Shown: piece after piece, positions 1 through 7,061 of the stretch
Numbering within the stretch: the stretch's first letter is position 1
Layout of the letters: each line of letters opens with the position of its first letter
Position numbers and translations under genes: made by a program
Source of the DNA: Candidatus Levyibacteriota bacterium
GTDB lineage: Bacteria > Patescibacteriota > Microgenomatia > Levybacterales > UBA12049
DNA: 11,008 bases
Assembly: GCA_903872785.1 (NCBI GenBank)
Contig: CAIQLZ010000073.1
Location: 1 to 11,008, forward strand
Direction: 5' to 3'
The notes under the pieces: generated by a model
What the model saw: the letters and a program-made list of their open reading frames with translations, nothing else
The model's database searches: none
Told to the model about the DNA's origin: nothing

Positions 1-1048
1 ATATCAACTTAGATATCTAATCTCCTATGTTTTAATTTTGGGATTAATTATTCAATTTGAAATGGCAATAGGAATCCCCTTTCTTATTCTCTCTGCCATT
101 TATTTATTCATTGCACTTATCAAAACTAAGAAAAGACTGCATATTCTAAGTTTATTTCTAATAATTGTCCCTCTTGCCAATTTTCTGATTTTTGACATAA
201 GACATCAATTCATTCTGACTCACTCGCTACTAAGATATCTATCCCCTCAAAGCGGAGATTTAGTTAAGTATAACTACTTCTATCTGCTTTACGACAGGCT
301 TAAACTAATGACAATAAATGTTGAGATCCTGAGGGAAGATCCTTTTTATAGAAATGCCATATTGGGACTAATAACCATAATCTTTTTAATAATCCAAATA
401 AAAGATAATAAATATAAAAAAACATACTTTTTCCTGACATACTTCTATGTCGGTTTTTTCTTAATGAGTCTAATCAATAAAGGGCCAATACTTTATTTTT
501 ATTTTTTTCCGCTTTTTCCTTTAGTCTTCTTGATATTCTCATCTTTTATAACCTCAAAATATAAATACTTATTTTTAATAATATTCTTCACTGTTTATTT
601 CATAAACTTCCAAAGGATACTTACCGACATACACGACTCAAAAATCACTATTGGCACTTTTCAGGAATCATGGAAGTTCTTAGATAGTATGGCAAGCCGA
701 GTTTACAAGGGAAATGAAAAAGAATTTGGCTATTTTGTTTATACTCCGGACGTTATTGGCTATGCCCCAAAATACGCTCTTTCTTACGAACAAAGACTTA
801 ACAGAGGTAAAATTGCATTTTATTTTCAAAAAAAACCAATTACTTATATCATTGTTGCTCCACCGGCGCCGGACAATCCCTATCTGTCTTATAATTGGTG
901 GAAGACACAAAGATTAAAGATCAATATAAAACCCACATCTGTTTTCATTTTTCCTAACGGCTACAAAATTGAAAAATATAACTTAAATTCAAAGCAAATA
1001 GCAATACCTTTTGACCCGGGGATTGATCCGGGACTCTCCTTCAGATAG
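1..1048 (+). CDS. GT-C (PMT/ArnT-like) membrane glycosyltransferase, type A, 5'-truncated by window edge
   Basis: C-terminal two thirds of a multi-spanning glycosyltransferase. The frame is open from base 2, with no stop between the edge and the TTG at 38-40. That TTG falls inside a region that aligns with the middle of the type A neighbours, so it is not the start; about 170 residues, including the D-x-G-R-D loop, lie off the left edge. Counting from the TTG codon, F52-D-I-R-H-Q-F58 matches the F-E-L-R-H motif of the genes at 1056-2597 and 3878-5383, and E8 matches a conserved Glu in both. About six hydrophobic segments follow, then a soluble C-terminal domain from about residue 205 with T236-P (T-P-P-V-Y in the relatives). 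Homology ends near residue 314; the last 22 residues, with the repeat D-P-G-I-D-P-G, have no counterpart. It is the only plus-strand gene. By family it would transfer a sugar from a polyprenyl-phosphate donor outside the membrane; substrate unknown. Confidence 0.85.
   Translation, partial: YQLRYLISYVLILGLIIQFEMAIGIPFLILSAIYLFIALIKTKKRLHILSLFLIIVPLANFLIFDIRHQFILTHSLLRYLSPQSGDLVKYNYFYLLYDRLKLMTINVEILREDPFYRNAILGLITIIFLIIQIKDNKYKKTYFFLTYFYVGFFLMSLINKGPILYFYFFPLFPLVFLIFSSFITSKYKYLFLIIFFTVYFINFQRILTDIHDSKITIGTFQESWKFLDSMASRVYKGNEKEFGYFVYTPDVIGYAPKYALSYEQRLNRGKIAFYFQKKPITYIIVAPPAPDNPYLSYNWWKTQRLKINIKPTSVFIFPNGYKIEKYNLNSKQIAIPFDPGIDPGLSFR
1015..1032. repeat. GC-rich imperfect palindrome at the end of the plus-strand gene
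   Basis: CCCGG (1015-1019) and CCGGG (1028-1032) can pair over an 8-base loop. The patch is unusually GC-rich for this AT-rich window and encodes the D-P-G-I-D-P-G tail. No T run follows on either strand, so it is not a standard terminator, but it lies at the convergent junction and could slow transcription from either side. Confidence 0.3.
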
Positions 1049-1055
1049 CCTTAAA

Positions 1056-2597
1056 TTAGCCACCGATTCTCTTCTGGACTATGAAGCCGCTCGGTAAGAT
1101 CTTCGTATAAATAACCTTACCGCTTTTAATCACCGTCTCTAGCCAACCCCGGTAACTCCAGGGCTTTGCAGGATCAGTTTCTATAAGTAAATAATAGGTT
1201 CCTTGCTTAGCTTCGTAAGGAAGATAATTATATATTCGCTTCCCATACCACCAGACCAGGTAATCATAAGGATAGGTATATACCGGAGGCGTAAAAACCA
1301 GTAAGCCAAAATGGGTGCCCTTTGCATCCTTATAAATATAATTTATGGCATCTATTTTCCCCTTAACCTTAGCAACGCCTCCGTAATCGGAATAATCCCT
1401 TATTGAATTTGAATAAGAAAAGTTAATGGCCCTAAAGGTTAAAAGAAATATTATTATAATAGTTAAAACCCTTAAAAATGCATGCTTTTTACTACCATTG
1501 AATATTCTGTAAACAATGTAAACTGCAATAAAAATATACAAGACACTGAGATGATAAAGATAATAATAATAAACATAGTTTCTCAAAAAAGAAAAAATCA
1601 ATAAGGTTACAGCTAAAAGAATAAACAAGAATTTCATAAAGCTTTTTATTTTGGGTTTGCTCTCTTTTATGATAAGGACGATAAGTAAAACTAGGAATGT
1701 AAGAAATATAATCCCCGCATACGGATAATTTTGCAAAGAAAAAGTATCAAAGAAATTTGCTATAAATGCGGACAGATGATTGCTCACAAATCCATAATGA
1801 ACATTAGATTTTAAATAAATTTCAGGCCTGACAAATATATAAGCCAAAACGCCTCTTGTTCCTATAAAATTATGCCTTAATTCAAACAAAATCATCGGAA
1901 ATACCCCCATCATGAATCCTGTAAAGAGACAGATGTAATTACTGACTTTCTTGTACCTTAATATGAAAATTGAATAACAAATCAAAGCAATACTTATGGG
2001 AACCGCTATAGCAATCTCAAAGTTATAAATAAAAGCGGATAAAAATGCCGATAAAAAAATATACTTACCGTCTCCTTTCCTGGCTAAATAGATGCAATAG
2101 AAGGCCAGAAAAATAAATATTGTCGAGGGATGATTATTCCAAATAAACCTTGCCTGATCAATAAGAGGATGTGATATCGCAACTAAAAACGCCATAAGTA
2201 ACCCGTACCAATTATTCCCAAATATTTTCTTCGCAAAAAAATAAGAAAATGCGACAGAGATAAAACCAAAAATGAGCATCATCACAACTCCACCATAAGG
2301 ATCACCCTTAAAAATAAGAAAAAATAACGACAGCAAATAATAGTAAACTGGACCCTGAAAAACCCCTTGGGTACCCGCAGCCCCACCTCCTATTTCAGAA
2401 CCTATCAGCGTAAATTTATGGTTAACCACAATATCCTTTACCGCCATGTAGTCTCTTCCCTGATCCATCAGAAATAAGTAATTATGATTTAAAACTTCAA
2501 CCGATCTTGGAAAAACTGAAAACAAGACAATCAAGACAACTGCTAATCCAAATATAATTTTATATAAATTGTTTTTTTTAATTAGTCTAGTAAACAT
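1056..2597 (-). CDS. GT-C (PMT/ArnT-like) membrane glycosyltransferase, type A
   Basis: A 513-residue integral membrane protein with about ten hydrophobic segments, the first at residues 14-29, and a soluble C-terminal domain from about 394. The first outer loop carries D45-Q-G-R-D49, the place where GT-C enzymes keep their acidic catalytic and metal-binding residues, followed by G82-P...YYY87. W153-N154, E194 and F238-E-L-R-H242 align with the same positions in the gene at 3878-5383. T436-P-P-V-Y440 marks the C-terminal domain. Role by family: sugar transfer from a lipid-phosphate carrier on the outer membrane face; donor and acceptor unknown. The ATG is supported by AAGG six bases upstream and by its position just before the first membrane segment. 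It overlaps the end of the upstream gene by 11 bases, which suggests coupled translation. It is the last gene of the minus-strand block and ends tail to tail with its plus-strand relative. The FLRLWQLG-like box after segment one is not preserved here. Confidence 0.88.
   Translation of the reverse strand: MFTRLIKKNNLYKIIFGLAVVLIVLFSVFPRSVEVLNHNYLFLMDQGRDYMAVKDIVVNHKFTLIGSEIGGGAAGTQGVFQGPVYYYLLSLFFLIFKGDPYGGVVMMLIFGFISVAFSYFFAKKIFGNNWYGLLMAFLVAISHPLIDQARFIWNNHPSTIFIFLAFYCIYLARKGDGKYIFLSAFLSAFIYNFEIAIAVPISIALICYSIFILRYKKVSNYICLFTGFMMGVFPMILFELRHNFIGTRGVLAYIFVRPEIYLKSNVHYGFVSNHLSAFIANFFDTFSLQNYPYAGIIFLTFLVLLIVLIIKESKPKIKSFMKFLFILLAVTLLIFSFLRNYVYYYYLYHLSVLYIFIAVYIVYRIFNGSKKHAFLRVLTIIIIFLLTFRAINFSYSNSIRDYSDYGGVAKVKGKIDAINYIYKDAKGTHFGLLVFTPPVYTYPYDYLVWWYGKRIYNYLPYEAKQGTYYLLIETDPAKPWSYRGWLETVIKSGKVIYTKILPSGFIVQKRIGG
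1092..1126 (+). terminator. Weak candidate intrinsic terminator for the plus-strand gene
   Basis: CGGTAAG (1092-1098) and CTTACCG (1116-1122) are perfect 7-base inverted copies with a 17-base loop, followed on the plus strand by C and four T. It sits 44 bases past the plus-strand stop, inside the 3' coding end of the convergent gene. The long loop and short T run make it weak; it may simply be coding sequence. Confidence 0.25.
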
Positions 2598-3873
2598 TTA
2601 CTCCCTTCACCGTCTTCATGTAGTACCAATATAAATAAGATTCAGGAACACCAGCCTTAAACCCAATTTTCCTTCCCTTATTTACGGCCTGTTCAACTGT
2701 TTTTCCTCTTTCATATAGCCCGATCTCTTTATGAGGCAAATAACTCACGAAACCATATGCACAATAGACGAATATAAAAATTGCCACGGATATTTTTACA
2801 ACCGAATATCTTGCTCTCCAAATTAAATAGACGAAATAAGAAAGAATTAGAAGAACTATGAATCTGTTTATTGCAAAATAGTAATCGCTTATTTCTCCGC
2901 TATAGGTAACAAAAACAAGCAAGGGAACTGCAAACCAAAGTAGAATTAAATAAAGAAATTTATTGCTTTCCGATGCAATGGATTTTAAAATATAAACCAG
3001 AAAAAACAAAGGAAATAAAATTATTTTAAGCGGTGCAATTTTATCAATAACTAAATAGGGATTAAATTGTATTAATCCGTCTCCTAAAAGCTGAAAAACT
3101 CTTTTTAAATGAAAACCATGATAATAAGTTGAAATATAAGAAGTAAAATTTGAATTGGATGATTTATTTAATATCATATAGATTATATTCGGAACAAGCC
3201 AAACAAGAAAAAAAGGCAGAGACAGAAAAATATATTTCAAGGTATTTTTGGTTCTGGGAAAAAGCGGCAGGGAAAGAAAAATAATCATCGAAAAAAATAT
3301 TGCCGTAAAATGCAAATTAAAAGTAATACCGACTGCTATTGCCAAAGGAATTATTTTTTTTACATCTCCCAAGACAACTTTATATAACAAATAGAAAATT
3401 ATCAGCGATACGCCAGGCAATAACTGCACCGGCCATTGCACCGAATCAAAATTAAGCGCATGGTAATTAAAAGTATTGATCAAAACCGCTATGACTGCAA
3501 ACTCAGTAGAAAACAATTTTTTAAAAACATAAAATATGGTCCAAAAGGTAAATATACTGCTTATAATAGCAACCGCATGGGAGGCTTCGGGATTTAAATT
3601 GCAAATAAAGTAGAATAAGGCAACGAGATAATAGTAAGCAGGGCCAATATAAATTCCGCTGTCTACTTTGGCGACCATCCCGACCAAAGTGAACCGGTGG
3701 TTAACTATAATATTTTTAGCAGCCCATGCATTGTCGACCTGATCATAACCAAAAGGATATTTAAAATCCATCTGATACATTCTTAAAAATATGCCCAATA
3801 AAAAAATTGCAATAATCAGAATTGAAGATTTATTCTTAGATAGAAAAGCCCAAAATTTTTTAAGTTGCTTCAC
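2587..3873 (-). CDS. Divergent, short type A GT-C family protein, possibly altered or inactive
   Basis: A 428-residue membrane protein clearly related to the type A neighbours: box FLRMYQM after the first segment (residues 18-31), a first loop with G77-P...YYY82, and W147 in the matching place. Key residues differ. The D-x-G-R-D motif reads D44-Q-V-D47-N48, so the second Asp aligns with Asn with an Asp one residue earlier. The conserved Glu of the middle segment is H188. The F-E-L-R-H stretch after P228 reads I-Y-M-I-L-N. The protein stops about 24 residues into the C-terminal domain, so some 55-60 residues are missing compared with 3878-5383. The start is GTG at 3871-3873 with no visible Shine-Dalgarno; the next in-frame Met (32) would remove the first membrane segment. 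It lies 4 bases after the upstream gene and overlaps the next by 11. It could be a non-catalytic partner, an enzyme with another donor, or a decaying copy; the intact frame argues against simple decay. Confidence 0.82.
   Translation of the reverse strand: MKQLKKFWAFLSKNKSSILIIAIFLLGIFLRMYQMDFKYPFGYDQVDNAWAAKNIIVNHRFTLVGMVAKVDSGIYIGPAYYYLVALFYFICNLNPEASHAVAIISSIFTFWTIFYVFKKLFSTEFAVIAVLINTFNYHALNFDSVQWPVQLLPGVSLIIFYLLYKVVLGDVKKIIPLAIAVGITFNLHFTAIFFSMIIFLSLPLFPRTKNTLKYIFLSLPFFLVWLVPNIIYMILNKSSNSNFTSYISTYYHGFHLKRVFQLLGDGLIQFNPYLVIDKIAPLKIILFPLFFLVYILKSIASESNKFLYLILLWFAVPLLVFVTYSGEISDYYFAINRFIVLLILSYFVYLIWRARYSVVKISVAIFIFVYCAYGFVSYLPHKEIGLYERGKTVEQAVNKGRKIGFKAGVPESYLYWYYMKTVKGVNVY
2601..2607 (-). 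promoter_or_regulatory. Shine-Dalgarno site of the gene at 1056-2597
   Basis: On the minus strand this reads AAGGGAG; its AAGG part is six bases before the ATG at 2595-2597. It lies inside the last codons of the upstream gene and supports this start. It is the best ribosome-binding match among the visible starts. Confidence 0.55.
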
Positions 3874-3877
3874 AATT

Positions 3878-5383
3878 TTAATGGATTCTTGTTTGCACTA
3901 TTATTCCGCCTTTTACGGTCTTCGACTTGATTATCTTTCCGTCACCTTTCCTTTGCATCAACCAAGTAGTTAGCCTATTTTGATTTTCTAAGTCCGGTTC
4001 AAGAACAAAATAGGCAAGGTCCGACTTAACAGACGCAGAATATTGATACTTAAGAGGCCCATACCATAAAAACAAATACTGATAAGTATAGTCATAAACA
4101 GGCGGAGTATAGGCAACGTATTTAAAATTATTTCCCTTAGCTTGACTATAAACATAATCTATAACTGCAAGCTGATTTCTGTAAACAGCAGCATTCCCTT
4201 CCCATAAAGGAGTTGTAAAACTTTGGAAAAAATTAACGGAATTAAGATTAATAATTATAATTACCAATATGATAAATACTGATATTGCCCTTGTAATGAC
4301 CGCACTTCCTAAAAAATACAAACTGATGGAGAAAAGCAAAATATAAAATACCGGAAGACCGACCAAATAATGCGGCCAGATGTCATGACTGAAAAAGACT
4401 GTTCCGACTAAAAATACCCCAATAACGATAAGGGAAGTTTTAATATAATTTTTAATTGTGCTATTTGTCTTTCTGTAAAATAAGGTCAGGCTGAAGAAAA
4501 TAAAAACAACAATAAAATAACCCAGGATCTTATTATTGGGAACTAAAGTTGAGTTAAATTGGTCAAAAAATATACCCAACCGGTTTGCAAGGATATTTAA
4601 TAATCCGCAGAAACTATGTGCTGAGTTTCCGCCTCCCAAAAAAGCAATAAAAGACTTTGTCATTAAAAACTGGTGCCTTAACTCAAAAATAATTCTTGGT
4701 AAAAGAACTACTAATCCCCCGAGAATAAAAGCCCCGACACTCCTTACTGATATTTTTTTATTTATAATTAAAATAGCTGACAGAATTATTCCTATGGAAA
4801 AAAACAATCCGAAAACTATTTCCAAATCCATAATTAAGGTCAGCAGCAATCCCAATAAAAAATAGTATCTTACCTGAATATTTTTTCCGGATGAATAAAG
4901 CTTATTTAAAACCAATAATACAAGGATGATAAATAATGGAATTATATTCGGATTCCAAATCTGGGCAGATAGTGAAATCATACTGTAGGAAATACTGATT
5001 AAGGTTGCTATTATAAGTCCTAAAAAATTCCCGCCGATTTTATTACCCAATAAGAAGCCTAAAATTATAGAAAATATTCCCATTAACGCCATAACAAAGG
5101 CAATTCCCTGAGGATTACCGCTAAAGAGGATAAAAAACGGCGTCAGAATATAATACCACCAAGGACCATAGAATACTCCCGGAAGTCCGGTAGTCTGCCC
5201 GATTAACGGAATTTTATGCAGATAATAAATATTCCGTAAAGCCAGCATGTCCCGTCCTACATCATAAGTAAACGCAAAGGAATTAGTTAGTACACCCTGG
5301 AGCCTCAAAAAAGAACCCAGTAAAATAATTACGTATAAAATCAGATATTCTTTTTTAAATAAAGCGGATAATTTCGATTTCAT
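3878..5383 (-). CDS. GT-C (PMT/ArnT-like) membrane glycosyltransferase, type A
   Basis: A 501-residue multi-spanning protein and the clearest type A member. Segment one (residues 13-28) ends in the box FLRLQGV. The first outer loop has Y40-D-V-G-R-D45, the presumed acidic active-site motif, then G73-P...YY78. Later come I142-W-N-P145, E188 in the middle segment and F233-E-L-R-H-Q-F239. About ten to eleven hydrophobic segments precede a soluble C-terminal domain with T426-P-P-V-Y430 that ends in a V-K-G-G-I-I-V-Q strand, similar to the ends of 1056-2597 and 1-1048. Family role: transfer of a sugar from a polyprenyl-phosphate carrier to an acceptor outside the membrane; substrate not identifiable. 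The ATG is 3 bases after the upstream stop and has AGGA nine bases before it, inside that gene's end. The upstream neighbour is type B, so the subfamily boundary falls at this junction. Confidence 0.88.
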   Translation of the reverse strand: MKSKLSALFKKEYLILYVIILLGSFLRLQGVLTNSFAFTYDVGRDMLALRNIYYLHKIPLIGQTTGLPGVFYGPWWYYILTPFFILFSGNPQGIAFVMALMGIFSIILGFLLGNKIGGNFLGLIIATLISISYSMISLSAQIWNPNIIPLFIILVLLVLNKLYSSGKNIQVRYYFLLGLLLTLIMDLEIVFGLFFSIGIILSAILIINKKISVRSVGAFILGGLVVLLPRIIFELRHQFLMTKSFIAFLGGGNSAHSFCGLLNILANRLGIFFDQFNSTLVPNNKILGYFIVVFIFFSLTLFYRKTNSTIKNYIKTSLIVIGVFLVGTVFFSHDIWPHYLVGLPVFYILLFSISLYFLGSAVITRAISVFIILVIIIINLNSVNFFQSFTTPLWEGNAAVYRNQLAVIDYVYSQAKGNNFKYVAYTPPVYDYTYQYLFLWYGPLKYQYSASVKSDLAYFVLEPDLENQNRLTTWLMQRKGDGKIIKSKTVKGGIIVQTRIH

Positions 5384-5386
5384 GGA

Positions 5387-7033
5387 TCAAGTTCCTACTA
5401 TCTCAATCGCAGGAGTACCATCTAAATTATCAATTGTTTTCAGAGGAGTGACTCCCTTAGGAATTTCCCCGGGGCTGCCGACATATAAAATATTTTTCCG
5501 GAATGAATCTTTCTGCCAGTCAATCGGTCTAAATACGTACTTTCCGAAAGAATGATGTGAAACGAAACTACCCGAGCTGATTTCGCCTATTTTCTGATAA
5601 TCAGAGGGCGGATATTTCAAATAAAACAGGAAAAACATATAAGATTTATCCAGAGGCTGTGCATCTGAAATAACAATCTGACTATATTTATCCCGTAACA
5701 GAACAACCTCATCAACTGCCTGTTTATATCCATACTGCCAATCCTGGGACGTATAATAATTAAGCTGCACAAAATACTGATCCAAATAATATACAACATT
5801 TAAGATAAAGACAGCTATAAAGACTAGATAAAAGAATAATTTCATCTTTTTATATTTGCTAATAAATATAAAGGCAGACAAAATCCCTAGGGCTGAAAAT
5901 ATTTGAAAGACAGGCAGAAAATTTAAAGTTCGTACCGCATGCGGGACACCGGTGGTGATGGACGCAGGTAAAGGCGCAAGCAAAAACCAGGCAAGTACGG
6001 CAAATTTAGTTTTCTTCTCAAAATCTCCAAAAATTAACTGATAAATACCGATCAAAATAAACGGAAATTCAAAAAGATATAAAAGACCAACGCCCGGAGC
6101 ATGATGTCTGGAAATGTCCCCAGTTATAAAAAGCCAGTTAAAACCAAAATGCGAAAGATAACCTGAAGCTATCGCATAGGCATAAACAACTCTCCGGTTA
6201 TCCAACAGTAAACCGAATATATCATTATTCCCTTTATCCTGCTCTAATCTTTGAATATTCGTTTTTAACAGCTCAGTCTGATAAGAAAAAACACTCGTCC
6301 CCGTGACTCTTAATAATGCCTCCCTATTCCCTAAAATATAGACTATCATGGGCGCAACAACAATTAATCCCAAGATAATTATTGACAACAGATATTTCTT
6401 AGACAGGGCAAAAATCTTTTTTCTGTAAATTAAAACCAAAGCTAACAGCAAAAGAGGGGTAAAAACTTTCTCACTTTGATAGACATAGACATTAAGCCCT
6501 GCAAAAAAAACTGACAGATAGAAAAACCGGGATTTTTTAAGACCCTTTAGAAAAAACAAAGTCATCAGGATGTTGAATGCGTCTCCGACGTTTGATTCAA
6601 ATCCAAGCCTGGAAAACTGAATTGACCACGGAGAAATTGCAAACAGGAAACTGACAGTTAAAGACAGCTGATCTTTATATTTGTAATTCTCAAAAAACTC
6701 TCTAATTAAGAGAAATACGGCTAAAACAGCAATTATCCCCATTACTGCCGACGGAAATCTGACTGCAAAAACAGTAAGGCCGGATATGACAACCGAAGGA
6801 ATTGCAAGGTACGCATAAAGCGCCGGCTTATAGTCATCAAAAGATCTTAAAACAACCGGCAGAAACTTACCGAATTCATCCCGTCCCGTATGAATAATTG
6901 AATAGGTATCGTATCCAAGAGCAGCTTCATCCCAGTCAGGAGACGGAGGAATCTTTCCCAGCTGCCACAGCCTCAATACTGAAGCAAGAATAATTATTCC
7001 GAAAAGTAAAATCCAAAGTAATTTTTTATTCAT
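5387..7033 (-). CDS. GT-C (PMT/ArnT-like) membrane glycosyltransferase, type B
   Basis: A 548-residue protein with about eleven hydrophobic segments. Segment one (6-20) is followed by L20-R-L-W-Q-L-G26, a box typical of bacterial family 39 proteins. The first loop carries D33-W-D-E36-A, G50-R-D-E-F-G55 and D67-Y-K-P-x-L-Y-A-Y75, candidate acidic catalytic and donor-binding residues. Then come S134-P-W136, S141-R142 and F145-E-S-N148. A second long outer loop (about 236-316) holds D278-N-R-R281 and F302-I-T-G-D306, and P354-L-P-A-S-I-T360 with R368 follows. W432-Q-Y-G-Y-K437 opens a C-terminal soluble domain of about 115 residues. The family reaction is sugar transfer from polyprenyl phosphate on the outer face; the actual sugar is unknown. 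The start codon is 28 bases after the upstream stop, the largest gap in the block, with no clear Shine-Dalgarno. Sampled lines are visibly richer in GC than the genes to the right. Confidence 0.9.
   Translation of the reverse strand: MNKKLLWILLFGIIILASVLRLWQLGKIPPSPDWDEAALGYDTYSIIHTGRDEFGKFLPVVLRSFDDYKPALYAYLAIPSVVISGLTVFAVRFPSAVMGIIAVLAVFLLIREFFENYKYKDQLSLTVSFLFAISPWSIQFSRLGFESNVGDAFNILMTLFFLKGLKKSRFFYLSVFFAGLNVYVYQSEKVFTPLLLLALVLIYRKKIFALSKKYLLSIIILGLIVVAPMIVYILGNREALLRVTGTSVFSYQTELLKTNIQRLEQDKGNNDIFGLLLDNRRVVYAYAIASGYLSHFGFNWLFITGDISRHHAPGVGLLYLFEFPFILIGIYQLIFGDFEKKTKFAVLAWFLLAPLPASITTGVPHAVRTLNFLPVFQIFSALGILSAFIFISKYKKMKLFFYLVFIAVFILNVVYYLDQYFVQLNYYTSQDWQYGYKQAVDEVVLLRDKYSQIVISDAQPLDKSYMFFLFYLKYPPSDYQKIGEISSGSFVSHHSFGKYVFRPIDWQKDSFRKNILYVGSPGEIPKGVTPLKTIDNLDGTPAIEIVGT
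5393..5396 (-). promoter_or_regulatory. Shine-Dalgarno site of the gene at 3878-5383
   Basis: AGGA on the minus strand, nine bases before the ATG at 5381-5383, embedded in the final codons of the gene at 5387-7033. It is short but well spaced, and supports the ATG start. Confidence 0.45.
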
Positions 7034-7061
7034 ACTATTTACAATCTAAAAGCTTACCGGC
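7034..7061 (-). other. Largest intergenic gap in the minus-strand block
   Basis: These 28 bases between the stop of the gene at 7062-8708 and the ATG at 7031-7033 show no hairpin followed by a T run, no clear Shine-Dalgarno and no convincing -10/-35 pair. I see no regulatory element in them. Confidence 0.5.

Noticed and set aside
38..40. TTG as true start of the plus-strand gene
   Set aside because: The frame is open to the window edge and the TTG falls mid-alignment with the relatives.
680..917. Short open frames on both strands inside the plus-strand gene
   Set aside because: They lie wholly within a gene with strong family support, have odd composition and no ribosome site.
2572..2579. 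Run of eight A (minus strand) in codons 6-9 of the gene at 1056-2597, as a possible phase-variation switch
   Set aside because: Runs of this length occur elsewhere in this AT-rich window (for example 828-835), so it is not distinctive; read-level length variation would be needed.
2540..2600. Frameshift explanation for the missing C-terminal domain of the gene at 2587-3873
   Set aside because: Sequence past its stop encodes the N-terminal membrane segment of the next gene; no remnant of the missing domain is seen in any frame.
3791..3973. 60-codon plus-strand frame across the junction of two minus-strand genes
   Set aside because: It is antisense to well-supported coding sequence and shows no domain or start signal.
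4536..4865. 109-codon plus-strand frame
   Set aside because: It is antisense to the membrane core of the gene at 3878-5383; the Lys/Asn/Pro-rich product looks like a reverse-strand shadow.
5617..5799. 60-codon minus-strand frame within the gene at 5387-7033
   Set aside because: Alternative frame of the C-terminal domain region, with no independent signal.
7034..7061. Internal promoter in the 28-base gap
   Set aside because: No convincing -10/-35 pair could be fitted in or just before the gap.
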